DNA from: Bordetella parapertussis
GTDB taxonomy: Bacteria > Pseudomonadota > Gammaproteobacteria > Burkholderiales > SG8-41
NCBI GenBank assembly: GCA_945870465.1
Contig: CAMBSS010000153.1
Span: 1 to 9,531, forward strand
Length of the DNA stretch: 9,531 bases
Direction of reading: 5' to 3'
The translations under genes and the position numbers were made by a program. Position 1 is the first letter of the stretch. The number at the start of each line of letters is the position of its first letter. This document shows positions 1-8,104 of this stretch, piece by piece. The notes beneath the pieces are model-generated. The model had not been told where the DNA came from and did not search any database. It worked only from the letters and a program-made list of their open reading frames with translations.

Positions 1-1341
1 CAGCGAGCGCAGCGGCGAGATTTCATTTTCACGCTCCGCACCGAGGCGCTGCTTCAGCAGGTGCCCCTCTTTGTAAATATAGCGGTTGGTATGCGTGGAG
101 ACCGCAAGGCCAAGATCCGCCGCGCGGTTGATCTCGTCCTGCGTCAGCACGGATATGTGGCCGAACACCCAGCGCAAATCACCGATCGGCACCACGCGGT
201 TCACTTCGTCGAACAGTTCGAGCATGTTGCGCCGGATGCTGGTGACCCGTATGCGGTTGCGCGCGCAGGCGATCAACAGCTCCTTGAGGCGCTCACGCGG
301 CAACGCGTTGTGGTAATGAAAGCCGGCCCAGCCGGTATAGGGATGGGCGCGCGAACGAACGATGTTTTCTGCTTCGACGTCCATGTTCACGAACAGACCG
401 GTGATGCGCAGAAACTCGTCGCCCAGCGTGGGTTCGGACAGCCAGCCGAACCAGCCCGTGATGATGCGCTCGAAAGGCCCCTCGGGCATGGATGCCCAGT
501 CGGGGCTCGCCACCAGCGCGGTGCGCATGGTGAGCCCGCCGGCGCGGTGCACTTCCTTGTAGGCGCGCATCAGTTCCGCCGAGACGCCGTGCTCCTCGAA
601 TATGCTGGTCGTACCGAAAGCGTGATAAGCGCGCATGGCCTCCGGCAACGTCCGCACGCGGTCCTGGTGCGTGAATCCCGGCGCGCAGCGCAGCAGCGTG
701 AGCTCCATCACCGGCATCAGCGTATCTTCGACAAAGATGCCGGTCGGCTCGCCGTCCGCGCCTTTTTCTATGCTGACGCTGGGCAGCGGCGCCGGGGTGT
801 CGCGCGTAATGCCGGCCAGCTCAAGCGCCCGCGTGTTGGCGATGGATACCAGCGGCTTGGTGTGCCGCCAGAAGCCCCAGATCGAGCGGATGTAAACGGG
901 ATTGTCGGGCGCGACTTCGTCGAGTTCGTAACGCGTCGGGAAACGCTTCTCCTTGAGAATGTCCGGCACGTCGAAGTAAGTCGGCGGATCGCCGATCGGC
1001 ATCGTCACGATCCACTCGCCGGGCTTGGCCGCGCGCACGAGCTCCGCGATGCGGTCCAGAATATCGGCGATCGAACGCACCTTGCCCAGCGCGGGGAAAA
1101 CGAGCTTGAGGCCTTCGCGGTCGGCGTGGGCGTGCCCGTCGACCAGTCCGGGAACGACGGTGCGCCCCTTGAGATCGATCATGCGCGTCGCGGCACCCGC
1201 GTGGCGCCGCACATCGGCATCACTGCCGACCGCGGCAAAACGCCCGCCGCTGATTGCAACGCCCTGCGCGATGCGGAACCGCGCGTCTACCGTGATGATT
1301 TTTCCGTTATGGAAAATCAGGTCTGCTGAGTGCTCGTTCAT
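1..1341 (-). CDS. Amidohydrolase family protein (YtcJ-like, Amidohydro_3), 3' end outside window
   Basis: An open frame of 447 codons runs from an ATG at 1341 to the first base of the window without a stop, so the C-terminus is missing. The N-terminus (residues 7-40) has the small beta-sandwich pattern of amidohydrolases, leading into VVPGLVDGHAHAD (residues 62-74), the HxH metal-binding motif with His70 and His72. Further family landmarks are AFGTTSIFEEHG (241-252) and FGHISVL (393-399), where His395 matches the histidine after the usual 'RIEH' strand. Where most Amidohydro_3 proteins read V-H-x-x-G-D, this one reads VTSIRRN (366-372). Members of the superfamily hydrolyse amide, ester or similar C-N bonds with bound metal; the substrate here cannot be told. 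No signal peptide is seen, so it is probably cytoplasmic. The ATG directly follows the TAG of the upstream dedA gene, which suggests translational coupling. Confidence 0.87.
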   Translation of the reverse strand, partial: MNEHSADLIFHNGKIITVDARFRIAQGVAISGGRFAAVGSDADVRRHAGAATRMIDLKGRTVVPGLVDGHAHADREGLKLVFPALGKVRSIADILDRIAELVRAAKPGEWIVTMPIGDPPTYFDVPDILKEKRFPTRYELDEVAPDNPVYIRSIWGFWRHTKPLVSIANTRALELAGITRDTPAPLPSVSIEKGADGEPTGIFVEDTLMPVMELTLLRCAPGFTHQDRVRTLPEAMRAYHAFGTTSIFEEHGVSAELMRAYKEVHRAGGLTMRTALVASPDWASMPEGPFERIITGWFGWLSEPTLGDEFLRITGLFVNMDVEAENIVRSRAHPYTGWAGFHYHNALPRERLKELLIACARNRIRVTSIRRNMLELFDEVNRVVPIGDLRWVFGHISVLTQDEINRAADLGLAVSTHTNRYIYKEGHLLKQRLGAERENEISPLRSL

Positions 1342-2004
1342 CTATTGATTGATCGACCGGCCTGCAGAAACCCTTAGCTTCTGGCGCAGGAATCCGACGA
1401 TGCCCGGCACTATCGAAACCACGACGATGCCGAGGATGAACGCCGTCAGGTTATTTTTGACGAACGGGATGTTGCCGAAATAGTAGCCGCCGTAGACGAA
1501 GAAGCCGATCCAGAACACGCTGCCCGAGAAACTGTAGAACATGAAACGCGGATAAACCATGCGGCCTACCCCCGCCACGAACGGGGCGAAGGTGCGGACG
1601 ATGGGCAGGAAACGCGCGAGCATGACGGTCTTGCCGCCATGTTTCTCGTAAAAACGCTGGGTGCGGTGGATATGCGCGGGATTGAAGAAGCGCGAGCGCT
1701 CCCGCTTGAATACGCGCGGCCCGACATAGTGGCCTATCCAGTAGTTGGTGTTATCCCCAAGGAAGGCAGCCGTAACCAGCAACGCGAACAGGCCGTGCAC
1801 GTCCATCGCGCCGGTCGCCGCCATGGCGCCGGCGACAAACAGCAGCGAGTCACCCGGCAGGAAAGGCGTCACCACCAGCCCGGTTTCGCAGTAGATGATG
1901 AGGAACAGGATCAGATAGATCCATGCGCCGTAAGTCTGGATCAGCACCGTCAGGTGCTTGTCCAGATGCAGGACGATATCGAAGAACTGCGCGAAAAGTT
2001 CCAC
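1342..2004 (-). CDS. dedA: DedA-family integral membrane protein
   Basis: This 220-residue protein resembles E. coli DedA (219 residues) over its whole length, including the stretch CETGLVVTPFLPGDSLLFVA (39-58) and RFLPIVRTFAPFVAGVG (131-147). The residues reported as important in DedA proteins are present: Glu40, Asp52, Arg131 and Arg137. Hydrophobic segments lie around 28-60, 72-92, 155-178 and 186-206, fitting an inner-membrane protein with re-entrant loops. DedA proteins are linked to membrane homeostasis, proton-dependent transport and, in the wider superfamily, lipid scrambling; the exact job of this member is unknown. The start is GTG at 2004, chosen because it aligns with the E. coli N-terminus; the ribosome site in front is weak (AGGG about 5 bases away). 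The gene follows a repeat element after secF, and its stop abuts the next start. Confidence 0.94.
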   Translation of the reverse strand: MELFAQFFDIVLHLDKHLTVLIQTYGAWIYLILFLIIYCETGLVVTPFLPGDSLLFVAGAMAATGAMDVHGLFALLVTAAFLGDNTNYWIGHYVGPRVFKRERSRFFNPAHIHRTQRFYEKHGGKTVMLARFLPIVRTFAPFVAGVGRMVYPRFMFYSFSGSVFWIGFFVYGGYYFGNIPFVKNNLTAFILGIVVVSIVPGIVGFLRQKLRVSAGRSINQ

Positions 2005-2030
2005 TGGCCCTGCTAGCTTAAAACCAACGG

Positions 2031-2193
2031 AACCGCCGATGGACGCAGATGAACGCGGATAAAAAACTCCTCATTCCCTGCCCCTCTCGCGATGAAGGGG
2101 AAAACTGGGGTGGCAGTAAAGTTCTTTGATCTCGGTGCACGCTGTTGTTTGCTCTTGATTTTCATCGGCGTGGATCGGCGTTCATCGGCGGTT
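2031..2193. repeat. Element 1: 163-bp unit with inverted-repeat ends
   Basis: The left end (2031-2060) reads AACCGCCGAT, then GGACGCAGAT, then GAACGCGGAT. The right end, read on the other strand from 2193, reads AACCGCCGAT, GAACGCCGAT, CCACGCCGAT. Each end is thus a run of three degenerate 10-bp units with the consensus NNNCGCNGAT, pointing inward. The interior (about 2061-2160) holds a short imperfect stem, CCCCT/AGGGG at 2081-2085 and 2096-2100, and no coding potential that I can see. There are no obvious target-site duplications. The element fills most of the 197 bases between the secF stop and the dedA start. A second unit of the same kind is at 7967-8104. It is non-autonomous (no transposase); whether it is mobile is not shown. 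Confidence 0.75.
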
Positions 2194-2204
2194 ACCTGCC
2201 GTTA

Positions 2205-3137
2205 CTAGATCACCGCGCCGACTTCGGTCTTCTTTTCCGGCTTGACCAGGTCTTCGCGCGAGACGCCGAGCCACATCACGATCGGGCTCGCGACCAGCAC
2301 CGACGAATAAATACCGAAGCAGATGCCGATGGTCAGCGCGAGCGCGAAGTAATGCAGCGTCTCACCGCCGAACACCAGCATCGACGTCACCATCAATTGC
2401 GTGCAACCGTGGGTGATGATGGTGCGTGAAATGGTGCGCGTGATCGCGTTGTCAATGACGTGCGTCACGCTGGCCTTGCGCATCTTGCGAAAATTCTCGC
2501 GTATCCGGTCGAACACAACGACCGATTCGTTCACCGAGTAACCGAGAATCGCCAGGATGGCCGCGAGTACGGTGAGTGAGAATTCCCACTGAAAAATCGA
2601 AAAGAACCCGAGAATGATGACGATGTCGTGGAGATTGGCGATGATGGCCGCGAGGCCGAATTTCCACTCGAACCGCAGCGCCAGATAGGCCACGATGCCG
2701 ATCGAGACGAACAAGAGCGCGAGCCCGCCGTTCTCAACCAGTTCCTTGCCGACCTGCGGGCCGACGAACTCAACGCGCCTGACTTCGGCCGTGCTGTCTT
2801 CCTTGCGCAGTTCGTCGCGTACGGTTTCCGAGACCGTGGCGCTGGTGAGCCCCGCCTTGACAGGCAGGCGGATCAGCACGTCGAGCGAAGTGCCGAAATT
2901 CTGCACCGCCGCGTCGGTATAGCCCAGTTTGCTCACCGTCTCGCGGATCTTGTTGACGTCGGGCGCCTGCGCATAGTGAACTTCCATCACGGTGCCGCCG
3001 GTGAAATCGACGCCGAAGTTCAACCCCTTGGTCGCCAGCGACCCTACCGCGATGAGGAACGTGATGATAGAAATCACGTTGAACACCAGCGCGTGGCGCA
3101 TGAACGGGATGTCGTCTTTTATCTTGAAAAATTCCAT
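2205..3137 (-). CDS. secF: Protein translocase subunit SecF
   Basis: SecF works with SecD in the inner membrane, using the proton-motive force to help preproteins leave the SecYEG channel on the periplasmic side. The 310-residue length is close to the usual size. Visible landmarks are the first membrane segment (about 16-36), FGVDFTGG (41-48), a periplasmic domain (about 50-130), and the five-helix C-terminal membrane bundle. That bundle includes ANLHDIVIILG (167-177) and GYSVNESVVVFDRIREN (199-215), with Asp210 in the position of the conserved acidic residue. The ATG at 3137 is preceded by AGGA with a 7-base spacer that is mostly a run of A. secD ends 39 bases upstream, so the two are surely co-transcribed. 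The stop is TAG, and the repeat element begins 11 bases beyond it. Confidence 0.97.
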   Translation of the reverse strand: MEFFKIKDDIPFMRHALVFNVISIITFLIAVGSLATKGLNFGVDFTGGTVMEVHYAQAPDVNKIRETVSKLGYTDAAVQNFGTSLDVLIRLPVKAGLTSATVSETVRDELRKEDSTAEVRRVEFVGPQVGKELVENGGLALLFVSIGIVAYLALRFEWKFGLAAIIANLHDIVIILGFFSIFQWEFSLTVLAAILAILGYSVNESVVVFDRIRENFRKMRKASVTHVIDNAITRTISRTIITHGCTQLMVTSMLVFGGETLHYFALALTIGICFGIYSSVLVASPIVMWLGVSREDLVKPEKKTEVGAVI

Positions 3138-3176
3138 GTTTTTTTCCTGAATGCGCGAAAGGCGTCGCCTAACGCG

Positions 3177-5090
3177 TCACGCCTTCGCCTTTGCTTTCGG
3201 TTCCGTGCCGGTTTTCCATATCTGCCCGATCGAAATGCTGTCGAGCTTGCGGCGGCTGCCGTAATAGAGGTTCACGATGCTGCGCGATACCATCACCGCG
3301 CTGAATATCGAAGTTAGAATACCGAGGCACAGCACCACCGCAAAACCCTTCACCGGGCCGGAGCCGAATGCAAACAGCGCAAGGCCGCCGATCAGCGTGG
3401 TGATATTGGAATCGAGAATGGTGCCCCAGGCACGCTCGTAACCGGCGTGGATCGCCGCCTGCGGCGTGTTGCCGTTGCGCAACTCTTCGCGGATGCGCTC
3501 GTTGATGAGCACATTGGCGTCGATCGCCATGCCGACCGTCAGCGCGATGCCGGCCATGCCGGGCAAAGTCAGCGTCGCCTGCATCATCGACAGCAGTGAA
3601 ATCAGGAACAGCACGTTGATCGCGAGCGCCGCCACCGAAATCACGCCGAACATGTGGTAGTAGGCGATCATGAAGATGGCGATCAGCGTGAAGCCTATCC
3701 ACGTCGAGTGAAAGCCGATCGCGATATTGTCGGCGCCGAGGCTGGGGCCGACCGTGCGCTCTTCGATGATGTCCATCGGCGCCGCCAGCGAACCGGCGCG
3801 CAAAAGGAGCGCGAGGTCGTTGGCTTCGCGCGTCGTCATGCGGCCTGAAATCTGGAAGCGCGCGCCCAACTCCGACTGGATGACCGGCGCGGTGATGACT
3901 TCCGGCTTGCCTTTTTCGATCAGCAGCACCGCCATGCGCCGCTTGACAGCCTCGCGGGTGGTGTCGCGCATGATGCGCGCGCCCTGGCCGTCGAGCTCCA
4001 CACTGACTATCGGCTCGTTGTTCTGTTGGTCGAAACTCGGAGACGCATTGGTCAGGCGCTCACCGGTGATGATGACGTTCTTCGAAAGCAGCAGCGGCTC
4101 GGGGTTTTTGCCGTGCCGGTCGATAAAAAACTCGGTGCCAAAAGGCACATTGCCTTTCGCGGCATCTTCGATTTTCTTGGCGTCGTAGTCGCGGCCTGCC
4201 GGATCGCTCGCGTGCGCCTCGACCAGCCGCAGTTCGAGGCTGGCCGTGCGGCCGAGCAGTTCCTTGGCGCGCGCGGTGTCCTGCACACCCGGCAATTGCA
4301 CGACGATGCGGTCGGCGCCCTGCTGCTGGATGATGGGCTCGGCCACGCCCAACTCGTTGACGCGGTTGCGCAGCGTCGCGATGTTCTGCTGCAGCGCGAG
4401 GTCCTGCGTGCGCTTCTGCTCTTCCGGTTTCAATACCGCCACCAGGCGGAATTCGCCACCCTGCTCCCGCTCGTTCAGCGCGAGCTCGGGGTTGGTGGTT
4501 TCGACTTCCTTGCGCGCCTTGTCGCGGGCGTCTTTCTCGCGGAACTTGAGCACCAGGACCTGGTTATCACCCTGTTTCTCGCGCACGATGCCGTTGTACG
4601 AGATGCGCTTGTCGCGCAACATGGTGCGCACGCTGCTGGCGGTGCCGTCGAGCTTCTTGATCAGCGCCGACGGCATGTCGACCTGCAGCAGAAAATGCAC
4701 GCCGCCGCGCAGGTCGAGGCCCAGGTACATCGGCAGTGCGCCAATCGCGCTCAGTGCGCGCGGGCTGCGCGAAACCAGGTTCAGCGCAACGACAAAATCT
4801 TCAGCCAGGTCCTTCTGCACTGCATCCTTGGCTTTCAGTTGCGTGTCGGTATCGGCAAACCGCACTTTCAGACTGGCCGCATCGAGCGTTACGCCGTCAT
4901 TTGCAATATTCGCGGCTTTCAGCGCGCCTTCGACCCGTTTCTGCAGGTCGGCATCGACTTTCACCGTCGATTTCGCCGCCGACACCTGGATGGCCGGCAC
5001 TTCACCGAAAAAGTTCGGCAGCGTATAGACGACGCCGATCACGAGCGTGAAGCAGATCAGCAGGTTGATCCAGAGGGGGTAACGGTTCAT
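3177..5090 (-). CDS. secD: Protein translocase subunit SecD
   Basis: SecD is the larger partner of SecF in the accessory complex of the Sec translocon. Its 637 residues are slightly more than the 615 of E. coli. In order, one sees an N-terminal membrane segment (about 7-25), LGLDLRGG (123-130) opening the first periplasmic domain, and the base-domain region with RNRVNELGVAEP (241-252) followed by RIVVQLPGV (261-269). The C-terminal membrane bundle (about 455-605) contains GMAIDANVLINERIREEL (520-537), where Asp524 is the conserved aspartate implicated in proton coupling. The C-terminus is a short lysine-alanine tail. The start is an ATG at 5090 that begins the usual MNRYPLW; no convincing Shine-Dalgarno sequence precedes it, because the upstream 97 bases are filled with repeats. 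It is the fourth conserved gene of the operon. Confidence 0.97.
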   Translation of the reverse strand: MNRYPLWINLLICFTLVIGVVYTLPNFFGEVPAIQVSAAKSTVKVDADLQKRVEGALKAANIANDGVTLDAASLKVRFADTDTQLKAKDAVQKDLAEDFVVALNLVSRSPRALSAIGALPMYLGLDLRGGVHFLLQVDMPSALIKKLDGTASSVRTMLRDKRISYNGIVREKQGDNQVLVLKFREKDARDKARKEVETTNPELALNEREQGGEFRLVAVLKPEEQKRTQDLALQQNIATLRNRVNELGVAEPIIQQQGADRIVVQLPGVQDTARAKELLGRTASLELRLVEAHASDPAGRDYDAKKIEDAAKGNVPFGTEFFIDRHGKNPEPLLLSKNVIITGERLTNASPSFDQQNNEPIVSVELDGQGARIMRDTTREAVKRRMAVLLIEKGKPEVITAPVIQSELGARFQISGRMTTREANDLALLLRAGSLAAPMDIIEERTVGPSLGADNIAIGFHSTWIGFTLIAIFMIAYYHMFGVISVAALAINVLFLISLLSMMQATLTLPGMAGIALTVGMAIDANVLINERIREELRNGNTPQAAIHAGYERAWGTILDSNITTLIGGLALFAFGSGPVKGFAVVLCLGILTSIFSAVMVSRSIVNLYYGSRRKLDSISIGQIWKTGTEPKAKAKA

Positions 5091-5100
5091 CGCGACGCCG

Positions 5101-5187
5101 AGAGGAGTAAGGAGTGAGGGGTGAGGAGTGGCGCAGCGTAACCGCTACGCGTTTTCGCCTCTCGCCTCTCGCCTCTCGCCTCTCGCA
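5101..5187. repeat. Repeat-filled yajC-secD spacer: purine-rich arm, hairpin, 7-bp tandem repeat
   Basis: Three parts follow one another. Bases 5101-5131 are purine-rich quasi-repeats of GAGT/GAGG. Bases 5136-5150 are a perfect 5-bp inverted repeat, GCGTA-accgc-TACGC. Bases 5156-5186 contain four exact copies of CGCCTCT plus a partial copy, ending one base before the yajC stop codon. The tandem array is partly complementary to the purine-rich arm (GGCG pairs with CGCC, with GAG/CUC blocks beyond), so the mRNA could form one long imperfect stem capped by the small hairpin between yajC and secD. Function is unknown; a role in mRNA processing or in setting the ratio of YajC to SecD is only a possibility. 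Confidence 0.75.
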
Positions 5188-5511
5188 TCATTCAACGCCC
5201 TTAACCGTGCCTTTGGGCAACACGAGCTGCACGGCGGGACGCTGCACGCGGATTTCGATCTTGTCCGCGATTTCGATGGTGACGTAATTGTCGGCGACCT
5301 TGGTCACCTTGCCGAGCAGGCCGCCGGCGGCGATGACTTCGTCGCCCTTTTGCAGCGCATCGACCATCGCCTTATGCTCTTTGGCGCGTTTCATCTGCGG
5401 ACGGATCATCACGAAATACAGCACGACGAACATCAGGATGATGGGCAGCATCGACATCAAGTCGGCGCCCCCGGATGCGGCTGTCTGTGCCCAGGCTTCT
5501 TTGATAAACAC
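5188..5511 (-). CDS. yajC: Sec translocon accessory subunit YajC
   Basis: YajC is a small single-span inner-membrane protein that associates with SecDF and helps link it to SecYEG. The 107 residues are the usual length. A short N-terminal part is followed by one strong membrane segment (about 19-36, MSMLPIILMFVVLYFVMI), the typical RPQMKR boundary (37-42) and a soluble cytoplasmic domain containing GDEVIAAGGLLGKV (56-69), a family signature. The start codon is GTG at 5511, strongly supported by GAGGAGG (5519-5525) with a 7-base spacer, the best ribosome-binding site in the window. tgt ends 73 bases upstream; the tandem repeat of the yajC-secD spacer begins directly after the stop. Confidence 0.96.
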   Translation of the reverse strand: MFIKEAWAQTAASGGADLMSMLPIILMFVVLYFVMIRPQMKRAKEHKAMVDALQKGDEVIAAGGLLGKVTKVADNYVTIEIADKIEIRVQRPAVQLVLPKGTVKGVE

Positions 5512-5518
5512 GGTATTG

Positions 5519-5525
5519 CCTCCTC
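5519..5525 (-). promoter_or_regulatory. Strong Shine-Dalgarno site of yajC
   Basis: GAGGAGG on the minus strand lies 7 bases before the GTG at 5511 and fixes that non-ATG start. Just upstream is a small perfect inverted repeat, GCGCA/TGCGC with a 3-base loop (5533-5545), in the tgt-yajC spacer. It is not followed by a U-run, so it is not a typical terminator. Confidence 0.8.
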
Positions 5526-5584
5526 AAGCGCGGCGCATGGTGCGCAGCGACCGGTAAAAAGGTGCGTATTCTAGCATGGAGCCG

Positions 5585-7088
<1,504 letters not shown>

Positions 7089-7092
<4 letters not shown>

Positions 7093-7466
7093 GCCCCACC
7101 CCAGCTATCGCGTTCGGCACGAATATACTCATCGATCTCCTCTTTCGAAAGATTGCCCGCCGGCCGGCGTTTCAGCCAATTCCAGATGCTGCCGGTTGGC
7201 GCCGCGGCATTACGCCGGCTCGCGCCGTTGCCGGGCGTCACGTCGTCGCTGTCCTCACGCTTAAGCGCGGCGCTACCGCCATACTTCGCGCGGGGCGATC
7301 GCGCTTTCAATCCCTTCGCAGTTTCTGCGCCGGACTTCTCCGGCTCGACGGTCTGAGTGACGATTGCACGCAATTCGCCTTGCAACGAACGATGATTATC
7401 AGCCGCCCGCTTTTTGAGCCGCTTAAGCGTCGCTTCGTCCAGATCCCTGATCAATACCTGCGCCAT
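7089..7466 (-). CDS. FitA/VapB-like ribbon-helix-helix antitoxin with long linker
   Basis: The N-terminus (1-42) reads as a ribbon-helix-helix DNA-binding domain: a beta strand AQVLIRDLD, then DEATLKRLKKRAADNHRSLQ and GELRAIVTQTV, close to FitA-type antitoxins. The C-terminus SKEEIDEYIRAERDSWGG (107-124) looks like the helix that such antitoxins insert into the toxin active site. Between them (about 43-106) is a polar, low-complexity stretch rich in Lys, Arg, Ser, Ala and Gly, making the protein 125 residues, whereas FitA-like antitoxins are usually about 80. It would both neutralise the adjacent PIN toxin and repress the operon. The ATG at 7466 has GAGGG close in front. A perfect palindrome lies 18 bases upstream of the start and is a probable operator. 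Confidence 0.82.
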
Positions 7467-7484
7467 ATTCCCTCGCCATCAACG

Positions 7485-7507
7485 TATGCTATCAAAACGA
7501 TAGCATA
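7485..7507. promoter_or_regulatory. Perfect 9-bp palindrome, probable antitoxin operator
   Basis: TATGCTATC (7485-7493) and GATAGCATA (7499-7507) are exact reverse complements separated by five bases. The site lies 18 bases before the antitoxin start, where ribbon-helix-helix antitoxins commonly bind. No T-run follows on either strand, which argues against a rho-independent terminator for the thioesterase gene. Confidence 0.6.
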
Positions 7508-7525
7508 ATGATGCGCATAACTCAA
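7497..7525 (-). promoter_or_regulatory. Possible promoter of the toxin-antitoxin genes
   Basis: On the minus strand TTGAGT (7520-7525) and TATCGT (7497-7502) are separated by 17 bases. The match to sigma-70 boxes is only fair, but the -10 box falls inside the palindrome, as expected of an autorepressed promoter. The -35 box overlaps the last codons of the thioesterase gene. It would give tgt and the Sec genes an internal promoter. Confidence 0.3.
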
Positions 7526-7950
7526 CGCAACTTTTCAAGAGCGCGCCGCATGCCGTCGGGCATGGGCAGCGGACGCTGTGTCGCACGATCACAACAGACG
7601 TGCACGAAAAATCCCTGCGCAGCGGCAATGTCGTTGTCGTTGCGGAAGATGCCGATCTCGAAACGCACGCTGCTGTTACCGAGATGCGCGACGCGCAGGC
7701 CGCAATGCACGATGTCGGGAAACGAGATCGGGCTGAAATACTGGCAACCGGTCTCCACCACCAGACACACCGGGCCGCTCTCCAGGCTCAGCACGCGCTC
7801 CCGTAACATGTATTCGTTCACCGCCGTGTCGAAATACGAATAGTAATTGACGTTGTTGACGTGGTTATAGAGATCGTTGTCCATCCAGCGCGTGGTGATG
7901 GCGAGGAAATGCGGATAGCTCTGGCGGGGCACTGGTTTTGATTTACTCAT
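7522..7950 (-). CDS. Hotdog-fold acyl-CoA thioesterase (4HBT-like)
   Basis: The 142 residues fit a single hotdog domain of the 4-hydroxybenzoyl-CoA/acyl-CoA thioesterase type. The key stretch is RWMDNDLYNHVNNVNYYSYF (21-40). It has the D-x-D...H-x-N-N pattern of this group, with Asp24 or Asp26 as the likely catalytic acid and His30 and the asparagines near the active site. Later strands (about 61-77, 80-104 and 111-121) match the sheet. Such enzymes hydrolyse acyl-CoA thioesters in the cytoplasm; chain preference is not predictable here. The ATG at 7950 has only a weak ribosome site (GTAGAGAA), and the repeat element at 7967-8104 begins 17 bases upstream, separating it from queA. It is not a queuosine gene; its place between queA and tgt appears to be an addition. 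Confidence 0.87.
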   Translation of the reverse strand: MSKSKPVPRQSYPHFLAITTRWMDNDLYNHVNNVNYYSYFDTAVNEYMLRERVLSLESGPVCLVVETGCQYFSPISFPDIVHCGLRVAHLGNSSVRFEIGIFRNDNDIAAAQGFFVHVCCDRATQRPLPMPDGMRRALEKLR

Positions 7951-7966
7951 TTCTCTACATCCATGT

Positions 7967-8104
7967 AACCGCCGATGAGCGCAGATAAACGCAGATCAAA
8001 GACGCAAACTCACAACCGACACAGGACGAGGCCCGGAAAATTCCAAAGCTTCGCTTACATTTACTATTCCCGGATTTTGATTTCATCGGCGCTCATCGGC
8101 GGTT
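7967..8104. repeat. Element 2: 138-bp unit with inverted-repeat ends, overlapping queA 3' end
   Basis: The left end (7967-7996) reads AACCGCCGAT, GAGCGCAGAT, AAACGCAGAT. The right end, read on the other strand from 8104, reads AACCGCCGAT, GAGCGCCGAT, then GAAATC. The outer 10 bases are identical to both ends of the unit at 2031-2193. The base context of the ends also pairs up. GTAACC begins the left end here and the right end of the other unit; GGAACC begins the right end here and the left end of the other. The two units thus lie in opposite orientation. Interiors are not alike. The right end codes for the last residues of QueA. Confidence 0.75.

Noticed and set aside
61..1329. Long plus-strand open frame of 422 codons
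   Set aside because: It runs opposite the amidohydrolase gene and its translation is rich in Arg, His and Ala with no domain. It is the usual antisense shadow of a GC-rich gene.
2081..2100. CCCCT/AGGGG stem as a terminator after secF
   Set aside because: The stem is only five base pairs, and no T-run follows on the minus strand. It more likely belongs to the interior of the repeat element.
4026..5117. Long plus-strand open frame opposite secD
   Set aside because: It is antisense to a clear secD gene, with no recognisable motif and a shadow-like composition.
5156..5186. CRISPR-like array
   Set aside because: The 7-bp units are directly adjacent, with no spacers, so this is a simple tandem repeat.
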